A stretch of DNA of 64,000 nucleotides from Sulfomarinibacter sp963741385 (GCA_963741385.1 CAVUHO010000010.1:1674001-1738000), one strand, 5' to 3'. Shown: positions 31,960-41,091, counted from the stretch's first letter. Made by a program: numbers and translations. Notes: generated by a model not told the origin, from the letters alone.

Positions 31960-34900
31960 GTGACACCGGGACCGATGCAACCAGGTGAATTCGACCAAGC
32001 GGGGATCCGCAGAGGCGGCACCCCGGCCGCTGGCGTTTGGCACCGCGGTCTCGGGGGCCCGGTTTTCGGGATTCGCCCCGGCGAAGGCCGCCTGGCCTGG
32101 CTCTTCTTTTTCAACTTCCTGATCCTGACAACCGTCCACTTTGCCGCCAAGACCGTTCGCCAGGCGACATTTATCGACTCCCTGGGGGCGGAGAAACTGC
32201 CGTGGGTCTACCTTGCGGTGGCCGTTATTTCTTTTCCGGTCCTCGTGCTGTACTCGCGGCTCGCGGCCCGCATCAGACTCCCGATATTGATCCTGGCCAG
32301 CACCCTGCTCCACGTCGTTGCGCTGGTGGTCTTCTTTGTCCTGTTCGGAGTCGAACGTGGGTGGGTGGCGGTCGCCTACTACATCTGGCTCGGGATGGCC
32401 TTTGCGATCGCGGTTTCGCAGTTCTGGACGTACGCCAACCAGGTCTTTGACCCTCGCCAGGCGCGGCGACTGTTTTCATTTATCGGCGCCGGGGGACTTT
32501 TGGGCTCGATCCTCGGCGGCTTGATGGCGGTCAACGTCACGCGAGTTCTCGGAACCCGTTACACCCTGCTCGGCGCGGCGGTGGTGTTGCTGGCGGTGCC
32601 GGCCATGATCGTGTTGATCGACAGAATGTACAGACCGGTGGTGGCGACGCCGGCGCCGGGTCGCGGGGAACACCTCGAGGAGGCCCGCGGCGGGCTTCGC
32701 ACCTTGCGCGGTTCACGGCTGCTGGGCCTGATCGCGATGCTGATGCTGGCAACCGTGACGATCGGCCAGCTCGTGCAGTGGCAGTTCTACTGGTACGTCG
32801 AAAAGAACACCAGCGTCCTCGATCAACGAACGTCGGTGATCGGGTTCTCCTTCATTCTGATGGGGATCGTCGGTTTCCTGTTTCAGCTCATTTTCACCGG
32901 TCGAATCCACCGGGTGTTGGGAGTCGGCGCCGGAATGCGCGTCCTGCCGGGGACGGTGGCCGTGGCCCAGCTTGCCGTGGTGTTGGCGGTGGCGTCAGCA
33001 GGGGTATATCCCCTGGTATGGGTGCTGTTCCTGGCCGAAGGCAGTCTCCGGCATTCGGTCGATCAGGCTACCCGGGAGCTCCTCTTCCTCCCGGTAGCGG
33101 AAGACCTGCGGGTTCGCGCCAAGGCGTTTATCGACGTGTTCGTTCAGCGTTTCGGCAAGGGTGCGGCGGCGATCCTGATCCTCGTCACCCTCGAGCTCCT
33201 TCCCCCCGCATGGGTCGGCGTGGTGACGCTCGTGCTGGCAGTGGCGTGGCTGGCGCTGACGTTTCGGGCGCGCCGCGAGTACGTCACCGCCTTCCGTGAG
33301 GGTCTGAAGTCGGGGATCGTGCAGCCGGGGGCCGCGATCGATCCCACGGACGTGACCACTGTGACCACCCTGGTTCAGTCGCTCGGCAGCTCGGATCCCC
33401 GCAAAGTGCTGCACGGCCTCGATCTTTTGTCGGCGAGCGGCGAGGGCCGACTGGTGCCGCCCCTGTTGCTCCACCATGACAGCGCGGACGTGCGCAGGAG
33501 GACGCTCGAAATTCTCGCCGCCACCAACCGCGTGGACGCGGCGCCGTTGGTCGAGCGGGCCATGAGCGACCAGGACGCAGGTGTTCGGACCGGCGCGATG
33601 CGCACCCTGGCCGTCCTACGCGGCGAGCATGCAGCCAAGCTGGCGCTGGAGCGGCTCGACGATCCCGACGCCCACGTACGGGCGACCGCGGTCGCCAGTC
33701 TGCTGGCGGCCGGCAACGGAGATGCCGGGGAGAAGGCGGAGAGCGTGCTTGCCGAACTGGCGGGCGACGACGATCCGGTGGTGCGCGCCGACACCGTCAG
33801 CGCCCTCGGTCAGGTGGCCGATCCAATCGCCTCCGACGTCATCGTCGCCATGCTCTACGACCGAGATCTCGCGGTGGTGAAGGCGGCCATCGACACGGTT
33901 CGGCAACGCGTCAAGCGGAGCGGCGCCAACCCGCTCTATGCCACCATCCTGATTTCGTTGATGGGCAACCGTCGGCTCAAGCACGAAGCCCGGAATGCGC
34001 TGGTGGCACAGGGCGAGAGCGCGGTCAAACCTTTGGTGCTCTTCATGCGTTCCCAGGACGAGCAGATCTGGGTGCGGCGGGCGGTGCCCAAGACGATCGC
34101 GCTGATCGGCGCGCAGAGCGGCGCCGACGAGCTGCTGGACAGCCTCGGCGCAGGCGACTCCATGCTGCTGTCCAAAACCATCGAGGCCCTGGTCTACATG
34201 CGGACGCGCGACCCCGCCATCAGCTTCAATAACCGGACCATTACCCGACACCTCAGCCGGGAGGCCGCGAACTACGTCCGGTTGCTGGCCGATCTGTGGG
34301 CGGTGTCGTCACTTCACCAGGCGCGCCTCGACGGACCACTGGCGGTCTGGAAGACCGACGGGAGGGTACCGACCCTACCCCAGCAGCTGTTGGCCCACCG
34401 GATGGCGAGGACCGTCAACAACATCTTTGGCCTGCTCGAACTCATCAACGACCCCGAGGATGTGCGGGCCGCGCAGCGCAGCCTGCTCAGCGGCCAGTCG
34501 AAGATGCGCGCACGAGCGCTGGAGTATCTGGACAACACGCTGTCCGGTTCGGTGCGGCGGGACGTCTTTGCGGTGATCGACGACGCGCCGCCGGATGAAA
34601 AGATGCGGCGCGCGCACCTCATCTTCGGCATCGACGTGCAGACACCCGAGCAGACCCTCGAGCGCCTGATCCGAATCGACCCCAGAGACGACCCGAGCGC
34701 CATCGGCATTGTGCTGGCGGCTCTCTACAGCGTGTGGAAAGAGGAGATCGAATCCCTCTACCCGCTGGTCAGGTCGTTGGCCGAGGAAACGAATGAGGAC
34801 ATGGTCCGGGAAACGGCCGTCTGGGTCTGTCGCAGGGTGGAGGATGGCCCGCGGACCCGCGGTGTGTTGGCAAAGCGAGGAGACAGTGACATGGCCCCGA

Positions 34901-35319
34901 TGGCGCAGATCGAAATGATGGTTTTTCTCCAGGGTGTCGATCTGTTCGCCCACTGCAACGCCGAGGAGGTTCTGCAGCTGGCGGCGATCGCCAACGAACA
35001 GCATTTCGAGAAAGGCGAGGTCATCTTCCGCAGGAACGACGTGGCCGACAGCCTCTACTGCATGGTCGAGGGAAAGGTGCGGCTGGACGCCGCCGATGAG
35101 GCGGGCGCGGTGCTCGGCCCTGGCGGCCGGTTTGGGGTTCTCGACATCCTCAGCGGCCGGCCGCGGATCGGCGACGCGACGGCGGTCTCCGATTGCCGCG
35201 TGTTGGCGGTCGAAGCCGAGGACTTCTTCGATCTCCTTTCCAACAACATCGAGATCGTCCGCGCCCTCTTCAGGACCGTGGTTGCAATGAGCGGCGACGC
35301 GGATGAGAGGCTGCTGTAG
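31960..35319 (+). CDS. ADP/ATP-translocase-like (TLC/MFS) membrane protein fused to HEAT repeats and a cyclic-nucleotide-binding domain
   Basis: 1119 residues from GTG 31960 (ATG 31975 is the alternative). Residues ~40-445 are ~11-12 membrane helices with the style of the Npt/TLC nucleotide-transporter family (FFNFLILTTVHFAAKTVRQATF, FSFIGAGGLLGSILGG, DQATRELLFLPVAEDLRVRAKAFID). Residues ~455-930 are helical HEAT-like repeats (DPDAHVRATAVASLL, DPVVRADTVSALGQVA). Residues ~985-1105 are a cNMP-binding domain (VDLFAHCNAEEVLQLAAIANEQ, EKGEVIFRRNDVADSLYCMVEGKVRL). A large cytoplasmic regulatory part on a nucleotide-exchanger-like core suggests ligand-gated transport or sensing. TLC exchangers are best known from obligate intracellular bacteria; other hints of such a lifestyle are absent here. 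Confidence 0.8.
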   Translation: MTPGPMQPGEFDQAGIRRGGTPAAGVWHRGLGGPVFGIRPGEGRLAWLFFFNFLILTTVHFAAKTVRQATFIDSLGAEKLPWVYLAVAVISFPVLVLYSRLAARIRLPILILASTLLHVVALVVFFVLFGVERGWVAVAYYIWLGMAFAIAVSQFWTYANQVFDPRQARRLFSFIGAGGLLGSILGGLMAVNVTRVLGTRYTLLGAAVVLLAVPAMIVLIDRMYRPVVATPAPGRGEHLEEARGGLRTLRGSRLLGLIAMLMLATVTIGQLVQWQFYWYVEKNTSVLDQRTSVIGFSFILMGIVGFLFQLIFTGRIHRVLGVGAGMRVLPGTVAVAQLAVVLAVASAGVYPLVWVLFLAEGSLRHSVDQATRELLFLPVAEDLRVRAKAFIDVFVQRFGKGAAAILILVTLELLPPAWVGVVTLVLAVAWLALTFRARREYVTAFREGLKSGIVQPGAAIDPTDVTTVTTLVQSLGSSDPRKVLHGLDLLSASGEGRLVPPLLLHHDSADVRRRTLEILAATNRVDAAPLVERAMSDQDAGVRTGAMRTLAVLRGEHAAKLALERLDDPDAHVRATAVASLLAAGNGDAGEKAESVLAELAGDDDPVVRADTVSALGQVADPIASDVIVAMLYDRDLAVVKAAIDTVRQRVKRSGANPLYATILISLMGNRRLKHEARNALVAQGESAVKPLVLFMRSQDEQIWVRRAVPKTIALIGAQSGADELLDSLGAGDSMLLSKTIEALVYMRTRDPAISFNNRTITRHLSREAANYVRLLADLWAVSSLHQARLDGPLAVWKTDGRVPTLPQQLLAHRMARTVNNIFGLLELINDPEDVRAAQRSLLSGQSKMRARALEYLDNTLSGSVRRDVFAVIDDAPPDEKMRRAHLIFGIDVQTPEQTLERLIRIDPRDDPSAIGIVLAALYSVWKEEIESLYPLVRSLAEETNEDMVRETAVWVCRRVEDGPRTRGVLAKRGDSDMAPMAQIEMMVFLQGVDLFAHCNAEEVLQLAAIANEQHFEKGEVIFRRNDVADSLYCMVEGKVRLDAADEAGAVLGPGGRFGVLDILSGRPRIGDATAVSDCRVLAVEAEDFFDLLSNNIEIVRALFRTVVAMSGDADERLL

Positions 35320-35351
35320 GAATTAGGAATTAGGAATTCGGATTCGGAATT
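35317..35351 (+). repeat. Heptamer array E
   Basis: AATTAGG x2, AATTCGG and a shortened unit run straight on from the TAG stop of the translocase-fusion gene. The array is followed on the same strand by a C-rich tail (GCCCGCCCGACCCCCCACC). Confidence 0.8.
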
Positions 35352-35408
35352 GCCCGCCCGACCCCCCACCGACAATAAGCGCCAGAGTACTCAGGGTGGG
35401 TGGAACCA

Positions 35409-35521
35409 CGTGCGGCGGAGGTGCCTGGCTCCCACAATGATGTTGTCCTCAACATCATTGTGGCGTGCCTGGCATCCTCACGGGAAGCGCGCGCGGAAAG
35501 TCAGCGTGCGGCGGAGGTGCC
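35409..35521. repeat. Direct repeat pair with a 14-bp hairpin between them
   Basis: A 17-base string beginning CGTGCGGCGGAGG occurs at 35409-35425 and 35505-35521. Between them, 35432-35445 pairs perfectly with 35450-35463 (14 bp, loop TCCT), and GTGCCTGGC occurs twice. The stretch 35352-35622 holds no credible gene; the structure resembles a small repetitive (REP-like) element or a structured RNA. Confidence 0.55.
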
Positions 35522-35622
35522 ACCGCGCCGCGCTGCGGCGCCGGTGTGCCGCATTGGGACTATCAATCACTTGTGCACATGCGATAGCGTTGCCGCGAGC
35601 CCGTTGGAGGGAGCGCAGAACT

Positions 35623-35826
35623 ATGCAAAGACCAGATCCGATTCGCTGTACCTACTGTGAGGCCATCCAGGTGTGGTCGGCGGAACAGACCGACCGGACC
35701 ATGATGGGCGAGGTTCACACCTGTCCGTCGTGCGGCCAGGCCACCCACACCTGTGATGATTGCGTGACCCACGAACTCGAGCCCGACTCGATCATGCACT
35801 GGATCGCCGCCGAACCGCTTTACTGA
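35623..35826 (+). CDS. Small zinc-ribbon-like protein
   Basis: 67 residues with three CxxC pairs: C9/C12, C34/C37 and C44/C47 (RCTYCEA, HTCPSCGQ, HTCDDCV). It is very likely a metal-binding small protein; the function is unknown. The ATG at 35623 follows GGAGGG at a slightly long spacing. The frame is open upstream to 35350, but that part translates the repeat region. It stands alone between the repeat element and a convergent gene. Confidence 0.7.
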   Translation: MQRPDPIRCTYCEAIQVWSAEQTDRTMMGEVHTCPSCGQATHTCDDCVTHELEPDSIMHWIAAEPLY

Positions 35827-35935
35827 AGCTGTCGGCCGAGGCTCCGGCAATAACCCGAGAGTGAGTGTAAGGGAGGGGGTGAACCCCTCCTGCGCGAACG
35901 CGTCGTTTGCTGGGTACTCCGGCCCCCGCTGCGAC

Positions 35936-36334
35936 CTACCCGAAGGGGAGGTCGTCGACCGCCACCACGTGGAGGTGGACGCGTTCATCGTGCGGGGCGG
36001 AGGCCGCGAAAGCACGCTCCGCCAGTGGGCGGATCGTGTCTGGGTCGTCGCCCGCCACCACCAGCCGCAAGCGGTTGAAACCCGTCCGCTGCCGTTCCGC
36101 GAGGCCGGCGGCGAGCAGCGCCGGCAGCGCCTCGGCCACGGTCTCTGGCGCCACCTCGCCCGCGATCACGTAGACCAGCAGGCGGCCGCCGACATCGATC
36201 CGCGTCAGGCGCAGGCCGTGCTCCGGGACCGCTTCGGAATGGGAGCACTCGATCCACTGCAATACCTCTTCGGGGCACCCGCAACCGAGAGTCGTGCGGA
36301 TGAAGTGCTGCACTCGAGCGAGGTCGGGGGTCAT
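35936..36334 (-). CDS. Conserved-looking small protein of unknown function
   Basis: 132 residues from MTPDLARVQHFIRTTLGCGC. The C-terminal two thirds alternate helices and strands (LVYVIAGEVAPETVAEALPA, LRLVVAGDDPDTIRPLAERA, VHLHVVAVDDLPFG). The CGCPEEVLQ motif near residue 18 could be redox-active or metal-binding. No strong ribosome binding site. The long open frame to 37231 is an artefact that reads through heptamer arrays and the antisense of the next gene. Function not recognised. Confidence 0.6.
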   Translation of the reverse strand: MTPDLARVQHFIRTTLGCGCPEEVLQWIECSHSEAVPEHGLRLTRIDVGGRLLVYVIAGEVAPETVAEALPALLAAGLAERQRTGFNRLRLVVAGDDPDTIRPLAERAFAASAPHDERVHLHVVAVDDLPFG

Positions 36335-36366
36335 CAATTGATTGTACGCTGATCCCTTTCCGGCAT

Positions 36367-36666
36367 ATTTCGGATTTCGGATTTCGGATTTTCCACCCAA
36401 CCCCCCCACCGTCCATGTGCATTCGGGCGCTCTCGGGATGGGTGGATCCGACTTCGTTGCTGCACAGCCACGTCGTGAGGAGCCCACCCTCCAGTTTCGA
36501 TCGCGTGTGGGCGGGGCGGAAATCCGAAATCCGAAATCTGCGATGGCTCCCTTTCCCGCGTGCAAGGCCGGCTGGGCTTGCCACGGCGTAGCCGAAGGCG
36601 AAGCTGGGTGTGTGGCAAATCCGAAATCCGAAATCCGAAATCCGAAATCTGCGATGGCTCCCTTTC
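36367..36666. repeat. Cluster of three heptamer arrays F, G, H with a duplicated flank
   Basis: Array F (ATTTCGG x3, 36367-36387) reads rightwards into a C-rich tail (CCACCCAACCCCCCCACC). Arrays G (AATCCGA x2, 36521-36534) and H (AATCCGA x4, 36618-36645) have the opposite polarity. G and H are each followed by the same sequence, so a 25-base string starting CCGAAATCTG occurs at 36531-36555 and 36642-36666: a direct duplication 111 bases apart. The interval 36335-36709 has no gene of its own. Confidence 0.8.
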
Positions 36667-36709
36667 TCCCTTTTCCCCGCGCTTCTCCACCGCCGGGTAA
36701 ACTGGTGCC

Positions 36710-39451
36710 GTGACCACCGGATCGAACAGTGACTTCCGTGTTCGGGCCAGATACGAGGCCGAGCGTTACGGTGCGGACGACTGGGTCTTCGTGCGCGAGC
36801 TGTTGCAGAACGCTCGCGATGCCGGCGCCGGCCGGGTGTGGTTCCAAGTCGGATTTGAAGGGGGACTGGACCGGGTGACCTGCCGGGACGACGGCGAAGG
36901 CATGACCTTCGCCCACGCCCGGGACTACCTTTTCACCCTCTACGCTTCGAGCAAACGAGGCGGACCGCGGAGCGCCGGTCGATTCGGGATCGGGTTCTGG
37001 TCGATTCTCCGCTTTTCGCCCTCCGCGATGACGGTCCGTTCCCGGCCGGCCGGCGGCGCCGGCTGGCAGGTTCGGCTCGACGGCGATCTCGAGGCGGTAC
37101 GGCGGGAAGCCGTTCACATGGACCCGGGCACCGAAGTCGTGATCGAGCGTGAGGCGGCAGGCGACGACATCGCGGGCCTTCTCCGGGCCGCCGTGCTCCG
37201 TGATGCCCCGTTCGTGACCCAGCGGGGTCATCCCGACCGCCCGCTGGAGTTACGGATCAATGGCGAGTTGGTCCGTGCGGATTTCGACCTTCCGCCCCCG
37301 AGCATGACGTTTCGACGCCGTGGGCTGCGCGGGGTTGTGGGGCTGGGGACGCAGCCGAAGGTCGAGATCTTCGTCCACGGTCTCAGGGTGCGGGACGCCG
37401 CCAGTCTCGACGACCTGCTGCTCACCGGTCGCCGGGGACGGGCGGGGGTACCCAACGTCACGGAAGGGCTCGCGCCACAGGCCCTGATCGACAGCAGCGC
37501 TCTGACCGTCCTCCTCGCCCGGGGCGACGCCCGGGAGGATCGGTCGTTACGGCGGCTGGTTGCGGTGGGCCACCGCGAGCTGCGGCGCCTGGTGCGGGCG
37601 GAACTCGACCGGCACGCCCGCCTCCCGACGGCGGCGCTTCTGGTGGAGAGGGCACGCGAAGCCTGGTCGACGTCGCGGCCGTTGCGGGCCGCGGTTGCGG
37701 TGCTGTTGGTCACCCTCGGCGCGGTCGCCGGGTGGCGGTGGGTCGCCGGTGGTGCGGCCGGGTGGCGGGACTCGGCTGAGGTGGCGACGCGCGAAACGGC
37801 GGCCCCGTCCATACCCGGCGAACCCCGGCCGTACGCCGACCTCGGCGCCCTCTACCGGGGGCCCGACGCCGACGTGCTGGCCGGGCCCTCGACGGCCGTC
37901 GCTCTCACCTACCGGCCGGCGGATGAGCGCTGCTATTTCGCCGCCCTGTTGATCGTGGGGATCGACCCGGCGGGAGCGCCGTTGTACCCGCCGCCGGGAG
38001 CCATGCGGCCGCCAGGGGCCGCGCCATGCGGCGACGGCTGTCTTGACGTCGAGTTGGAAGTGGCTGCCGGGGCGGGGCTGCTTCGACTGCCGGTGGCGAC
38101 CGGCTATGTGGTGGACGCGGACAGCGTACGGCTGAACGGCGACAGCATGACCCTCGCCGGGGAGGTGGGGGGCCTTCCCGCCGTGGACCTCGGTAACGGG
38201 GGCGGTGGGCGGCTGACCTATCGCTGTGCGGCCGGACCTGGCACCCGTCCCGCGGACCACGGCAACTGGCCGCCGTTGCCGGCGGAGCTGTCCGGGCCGA
38301 CAGCGGAAATCGCGTCCCTTCCCCTGGACGCCCGGGCGCCCGCGGCCGCGGAGTATGTCAGGCGGCGAGTGGTCTACGACGCGTCACCGGCCACCGCGGA
38401 CCTTCATCGTACCGAGCAGCGGAACGGACGCGATCTGTTCGAGCGCAGCCTGATCATCGGCGCAGGCGACTGCGATGTGCAGAACGCTATGGTGGCGGCG
38501 ATGCTCGAGTCCGCCGGCACCCCGTCCCGACTGGCGGTGGGATGGGTCGGCGAGGCCGGGAGCGCCAGGCCGGGACTGCACGCATGGGTGGAGTATCTGG
38601 CGGCGGACGGCGGCTGGCGGGTGGTGGATGCGAGCGTCGACAGCAACCTCGCCCGGTTCTCAGGTGCGCCGCCGAGTGGACCGGGGCCGCCCGAACGAGC
38701 CTCTGACTGGGTCGACTGGCCGGTGTTCCTGGGCGTGGTTTCGGCGTTTCTGAGCGGCCTCGCGATCTGGTTTGGAGGCTCGAGGGCCCACCGGAGCTTC
38801 AGCCTCGGCGGCCGTGAGGATATCGCGGGACTGGTGCGAGCCGCCGCGGTCCACCCGGAGGCCTTTGCCGGGATGCACGTCCTGTTTTCCCGGCGGGTCG
38901 TCCCCGTGCTCGGTGGGCGGTCGATCTCGATCGCCCGGGCGCGCGCCGCAGCCGGCGAGGGCCGACTGGCGGTTGGTGGACAAAACTGCGGCCTCGCCGT
39001 CCGCGCGGCCCTACGGGGCACGGTGATCGACCGGGACGAACCGGTGGGCGCCACCGCCGCCGCCGTCCTGGGCGCCACCGACCTCGACGATTGGCAGCGG
39101 GTGCTGGCGCGCTCGTGGACCGATCCCTTGGCGACCCGGGTCGGCGAGGCGCTGCGAAAGGCGGGTGCAGAATGGCAGCTGAACATCGCACTGGAAGTGG
39201 GGGAGGAAATCGCGGTCTTTGACGGTCCCCGCCTCGGTCTCCCCGGTGGCGAACGGCGGCTGGTTCTCGATGCCTCGGGCGAGACCTGGCGAACGGCCCA
39301 CGATCTCGCGCGCCGTCACCCGTCGGCTGCGATCCTGTTGCTCGCCGATTCGGTGACCGATCGGCTCGGTCTCCCACAGGCGACCAGAAACGCATGTTTG
39401 GCCGGGCTGGCTCGAGCGGCTCTCGATGAGCGGGGCGGGGGCGGTTCGTGA
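36710..39451 (+). CDS. Membrane GHKL-ATPase / transglutaminase-like fusion protein
   Basis: 913 residues from GTG 36710. Residues ~10-180 are a GHKL (HSP90/histidine-kinase-type) ATPase: N box E30-LLQN34-ARDAGA, G1 box RDDGEGM (60-65), G2 box GRFGIGF (90-96). A membrane helix follows at ~322-345 (AAVAVLLVTLGAVAGW). A transglutaminase-like domain sits at ~535-650 with a full triad: C588 (AGDCDVQN), H624 (GLHAWVEY) and D640 (RVVDAS). A second helix is at ~668-690 (WPVFLGVVSAFLSGLAIWFG), then a C-terminal ~220-residue domain of unknown type. Two helices would put the ATPase and the C terminus inside and the transglutaminase outside. It overlaps the next gene by GTGA. I know no described system with this architecture. 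Confidence 0.75.
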   Translation: MTTGSNSDFRVRARYEAERYGADDWVFVRELLQNARDAGAGRVWFQVGFEGGLDRVTCRDDGEGMTFAHARDYLFTLYASSKRGGPRSAGRFGIGFWSILRFSPSAMTVRSRPAGGAGWQVRLDGDLEAVRREAVHMDPGTEVVIEREAAGDDIAGLLRAAVLRDAPFVTQRGHPDRPLELRINGELVRADFDLPPPSMTFRRRGLRGVVGLGTQPKVEIFVHGLRVRDAASLDDLLLTGRRGRAGVPNVTEGLAPQALIDSSALTVLLARGDAREDRSLRRLVAVGHRELRRLVRAELDRHARLPTAALLVERAREAWSTSRPLRAAVAVLLVTLGAVAGWRWVAGGAAGWRDSAEVATRETAAPSIPGEPRPYADLGALYRGPDADVLAGPSTAVALTYRPADERCYFAALLIVGIDPAGAPLYPPPGAMRPPGAAPCGDGCLDVELEVAAGAGLLRLPVATGYVVDADSVRLNGDSMTLAGEVGGLPAVDLGNGGGGRLTYRCAAGPGTRPADHGNWPPLPAELSGPTAEIASLPLDARAPAAAEYVRRRVVYDASPATADLHRTEQRNGRDLFERSLIIGAGDCDVQNAMVAAMLESAGTPSRLAVGWVGEAGSARPGLHAWVEYLAADGGWRVVDASVDSNLARFSGAPPSGPGPPERASDWVDWPVFLGVVSAFLSGLAIWFGGSRAHRSFSLGGREDIAGLVRAAAVHPEAFAGMHVLFSRRVVPVLGGRSISIARARAAAGEGRLAVGGQNCGLAVRAALRGTVIDRDEPVGATAAAVLGATDLDDWQRVLARSWTDPLATRVGEALRKAGAEWQLNIALEVGEEIAVFDGPRLGLPGGERRLVLDASGETWRTAHDLARRHPSAAILLLADSVTDRLGLPQATRNACLAGLARAALDERGGGGS

Positions 39452-40965
39452 CGGAGACACAGTTCTTCGCGATCGATGTCGGCAGTGAGATTCGAAATCT
39501 GTGTGACGCCCAGCTGCGCGGCACCTGGCAGATGCCGGCGGAGCTCGTACGTTTTGCCGTTCGGTGCGGCGCTCCGAAGGTCTCGGTGACCGGTGGCTGG
39601 CGGGGTTATACCGTGCGCTGGCAGGGCGGACCCATCGTGCGGGCCACGATTGAGCGACTTGCGTTGGCGCTCGATGATTCGGTGGGAGCGGCGACCCGTC
39701 AGCAGGCCATCGCCGATCTCGAGTCAACCGGTGCCGAGGCCCTTTTGTGGGCCGGCGGCGCAGCCGGCGCACGACTGCGGATCGACGGTGCCGCGGGTGG
39801 CCGGCGGTTGCGGCTGGTGCGGAGCGCCGGCCGGGTTCCCCGGCTGGTTTTTTCCGATCAGACGGCGCCCACGGACGAAGTCGTTCTGCGCTGGGGGTGC
39901 TCGAGGCTCGACCGGCGCCGTGCCGACCTGTGGCTCGGGATGGCTTGCCGTTTTGCGTCTGCCGACGTCACGCTGGACGGCCGGCCCGTGCCCAGGGGTT
40001 TCGCCGGAGGTCTGTACCGGATGCGTCTCGACGAACCCGTGCCGTGCACCCTCGGTCTGACCCGCCGCGGCGAGGAGCCGGTCCTGTGGCTGCTGCGGGA
40101 TGGTGTCGTCGCCGCCCGCGCCGTTCTGCCGGGCTATCCGCCGTTCGAGGCCGCCGTTGAACTCGGCGGTGTGGCGCCGCACGCAGCCAGCAGCTCCGAT
40201 CTGCGACGGGCGGTCATGCCGTTTGTCTCCGATCTGTGCGATCGGGCGGTGGAGATGATGATCCAGGTCGCGGGTCGACCGACCGGGTTGATCGGACCCG
40301 ACGGCCAGCGCGTCCTGGTGGTTCTGCTGCGTGCGGCGAGACGGGGTCTGCGAGCTCACGAGATCCGTTCGCTGCCGCTGCTGCAGACTCTGCGTGAAGG
40401 GGACGAGTTGCTGTCGCTCGATCGACTCGCGACGTTGGCACAAGGGTGGAGTGGTCGATTGTTCGCCGTCGAACCGGGCGGAGGCGCCGGTGGTCTGCCG
40501 GCCGATTGCGGCTCGACCGTTGTCGCTTCCCCGGAGGTTCGCAACCTCCTCGTCGAGTTGACGGACATTCGGTTGCAAACGCCGCCGCGGCGTCGATCGG
40601 GTCCGGTGCGCCGATTGGCGGAAGGCGCACGCGCGACCGCACGGCGGGCGATCGAGCGGGCCCGTGGGATGACCGGGAATCGCATTCTGCCCGTGGATGC
40701 CTTGTCAGACGGCGAGCGCCGGTTGCTGGCCTTGCTCGGCGCCGCGTTGTCGCCGAGGACGGTAGCCATCGGTGGGGGTGCGCACCTTCGCAGGACCTCG
40801 AGAGGCTTCGTTCTGCCCCGTTTCGATCCCGCGGTGGCGAACGCCGCCCGCGTGGTCGGCGACGATCCGGCGTGGGCGTACCCCCTGATCCTGGCTTTGC
40901 AGATCGGCGAACCGCCGCCTGAATCCCTCCGCGCGAACTGGAAGACCCTCGTGGCAGGGTCGTAA
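39448..40965 (+). CDS. Partner protein of the GHKL/transglutaminase fusion, unknown function
   Basis: 505 residues, translationally coupled to the fusion gene (GTG overlapping its TGA). No signal peptide or membrane helix. The N terminus (QMPAELVRFAVRCGAPKVSVTGGWRG) lines up by eye with the start of the fusion's ATPase domain (ELLQNARDAGAGRVWFQV), but the ATP-binding Asn and the DxGxG box are missing. It may therefore be a degenerate, non-hydrolysing GHKL module; this is an inference. The middle is beta-rich, and the C-terminal part is helical and Arg-rich (LAEGARATARRAIERARG). Its job is probably to regulate or dock on the fusion protein in the cytoplasm. Confidence 0.6.
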   Translation: MTETQFFAIDVGSEIRNLCDAQLRGTWQMPAELVRFAVRCGAPKVSVTGGWRGYTVRWQGGPIVRATIERLALALDDSVGAATRQQAIADLESTGAEALLWAGGAAGARLRIDGAAGGRRLRLVRSAGRVPRLVFSDQTAPTDEVVLRWGCSRLDRRRADLWLGMACRFASADVTLDGRPVPRGFAGGLYRMRLDEPVPCTLGLTRRGEEPVLWLLRDGVVAARAVLPGYPPFEAAVELGGVAPHAASSSDLRRAVMPFVSDLCDRAVEMMIQVAGRPTGLIGPDGQRVLVVLLRAARRGLRAHEIRSLPLLQTLREGDELLSLDRLATLAQGWSGRLFAVEPGGGAGGLPADCGSTVVASPEVRNLLVELTDIRLQTPPRRRSGPVRRLAEGARATARRAIERARGMTGNRILPVDALSDGERRLLALLGAALSPRTVAIGGGAHLRRTSRGFVLPRFDPAVANAARVVGDDPAWAYPLILALQIGEPPPESLRANWKTLVAGS

Positions 40966-40971
40966 ACGTCC

Positions 40972-41001
40972 TTGTCGCCTCGATTTATGAGACAATAGAA
41001 T
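40972..41001 (+). promoter_or_regulatory. Probable promoter of the PilZ gene
   Basis: TTGTCG (40972-40977), an 18-base spacer and TAGAAT (40996-41001), about 90 bases before the chosen start. This suggests the PilZ gene has its own transcription unit. Confidence 0.45.
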
Positions 41002-41091
41002 TGGTGCGCGGCGGTGGGGCGCCGTTTCGTGCGCTTGCTGTCGTTCCACAGGCGCTGGGCCCGAGTGGAACCGGGCCGCATTGGGGGGCAC

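Noticed and set aside
31960..35319. Evidence for an obligate intracellular lifestyle
   Set aside because: Only the translocase-like core hints at it; biosynthetic, efflux and secreted enzyme genes suggest a free-living organism.
36335..37231. Extension of the small 35936-36334 gene to a 431-residue protein
   Set aside because: It translates heptamer arrays (FGFRISDFGF-type peptides) and the antisense of the GHKL fusion gene.
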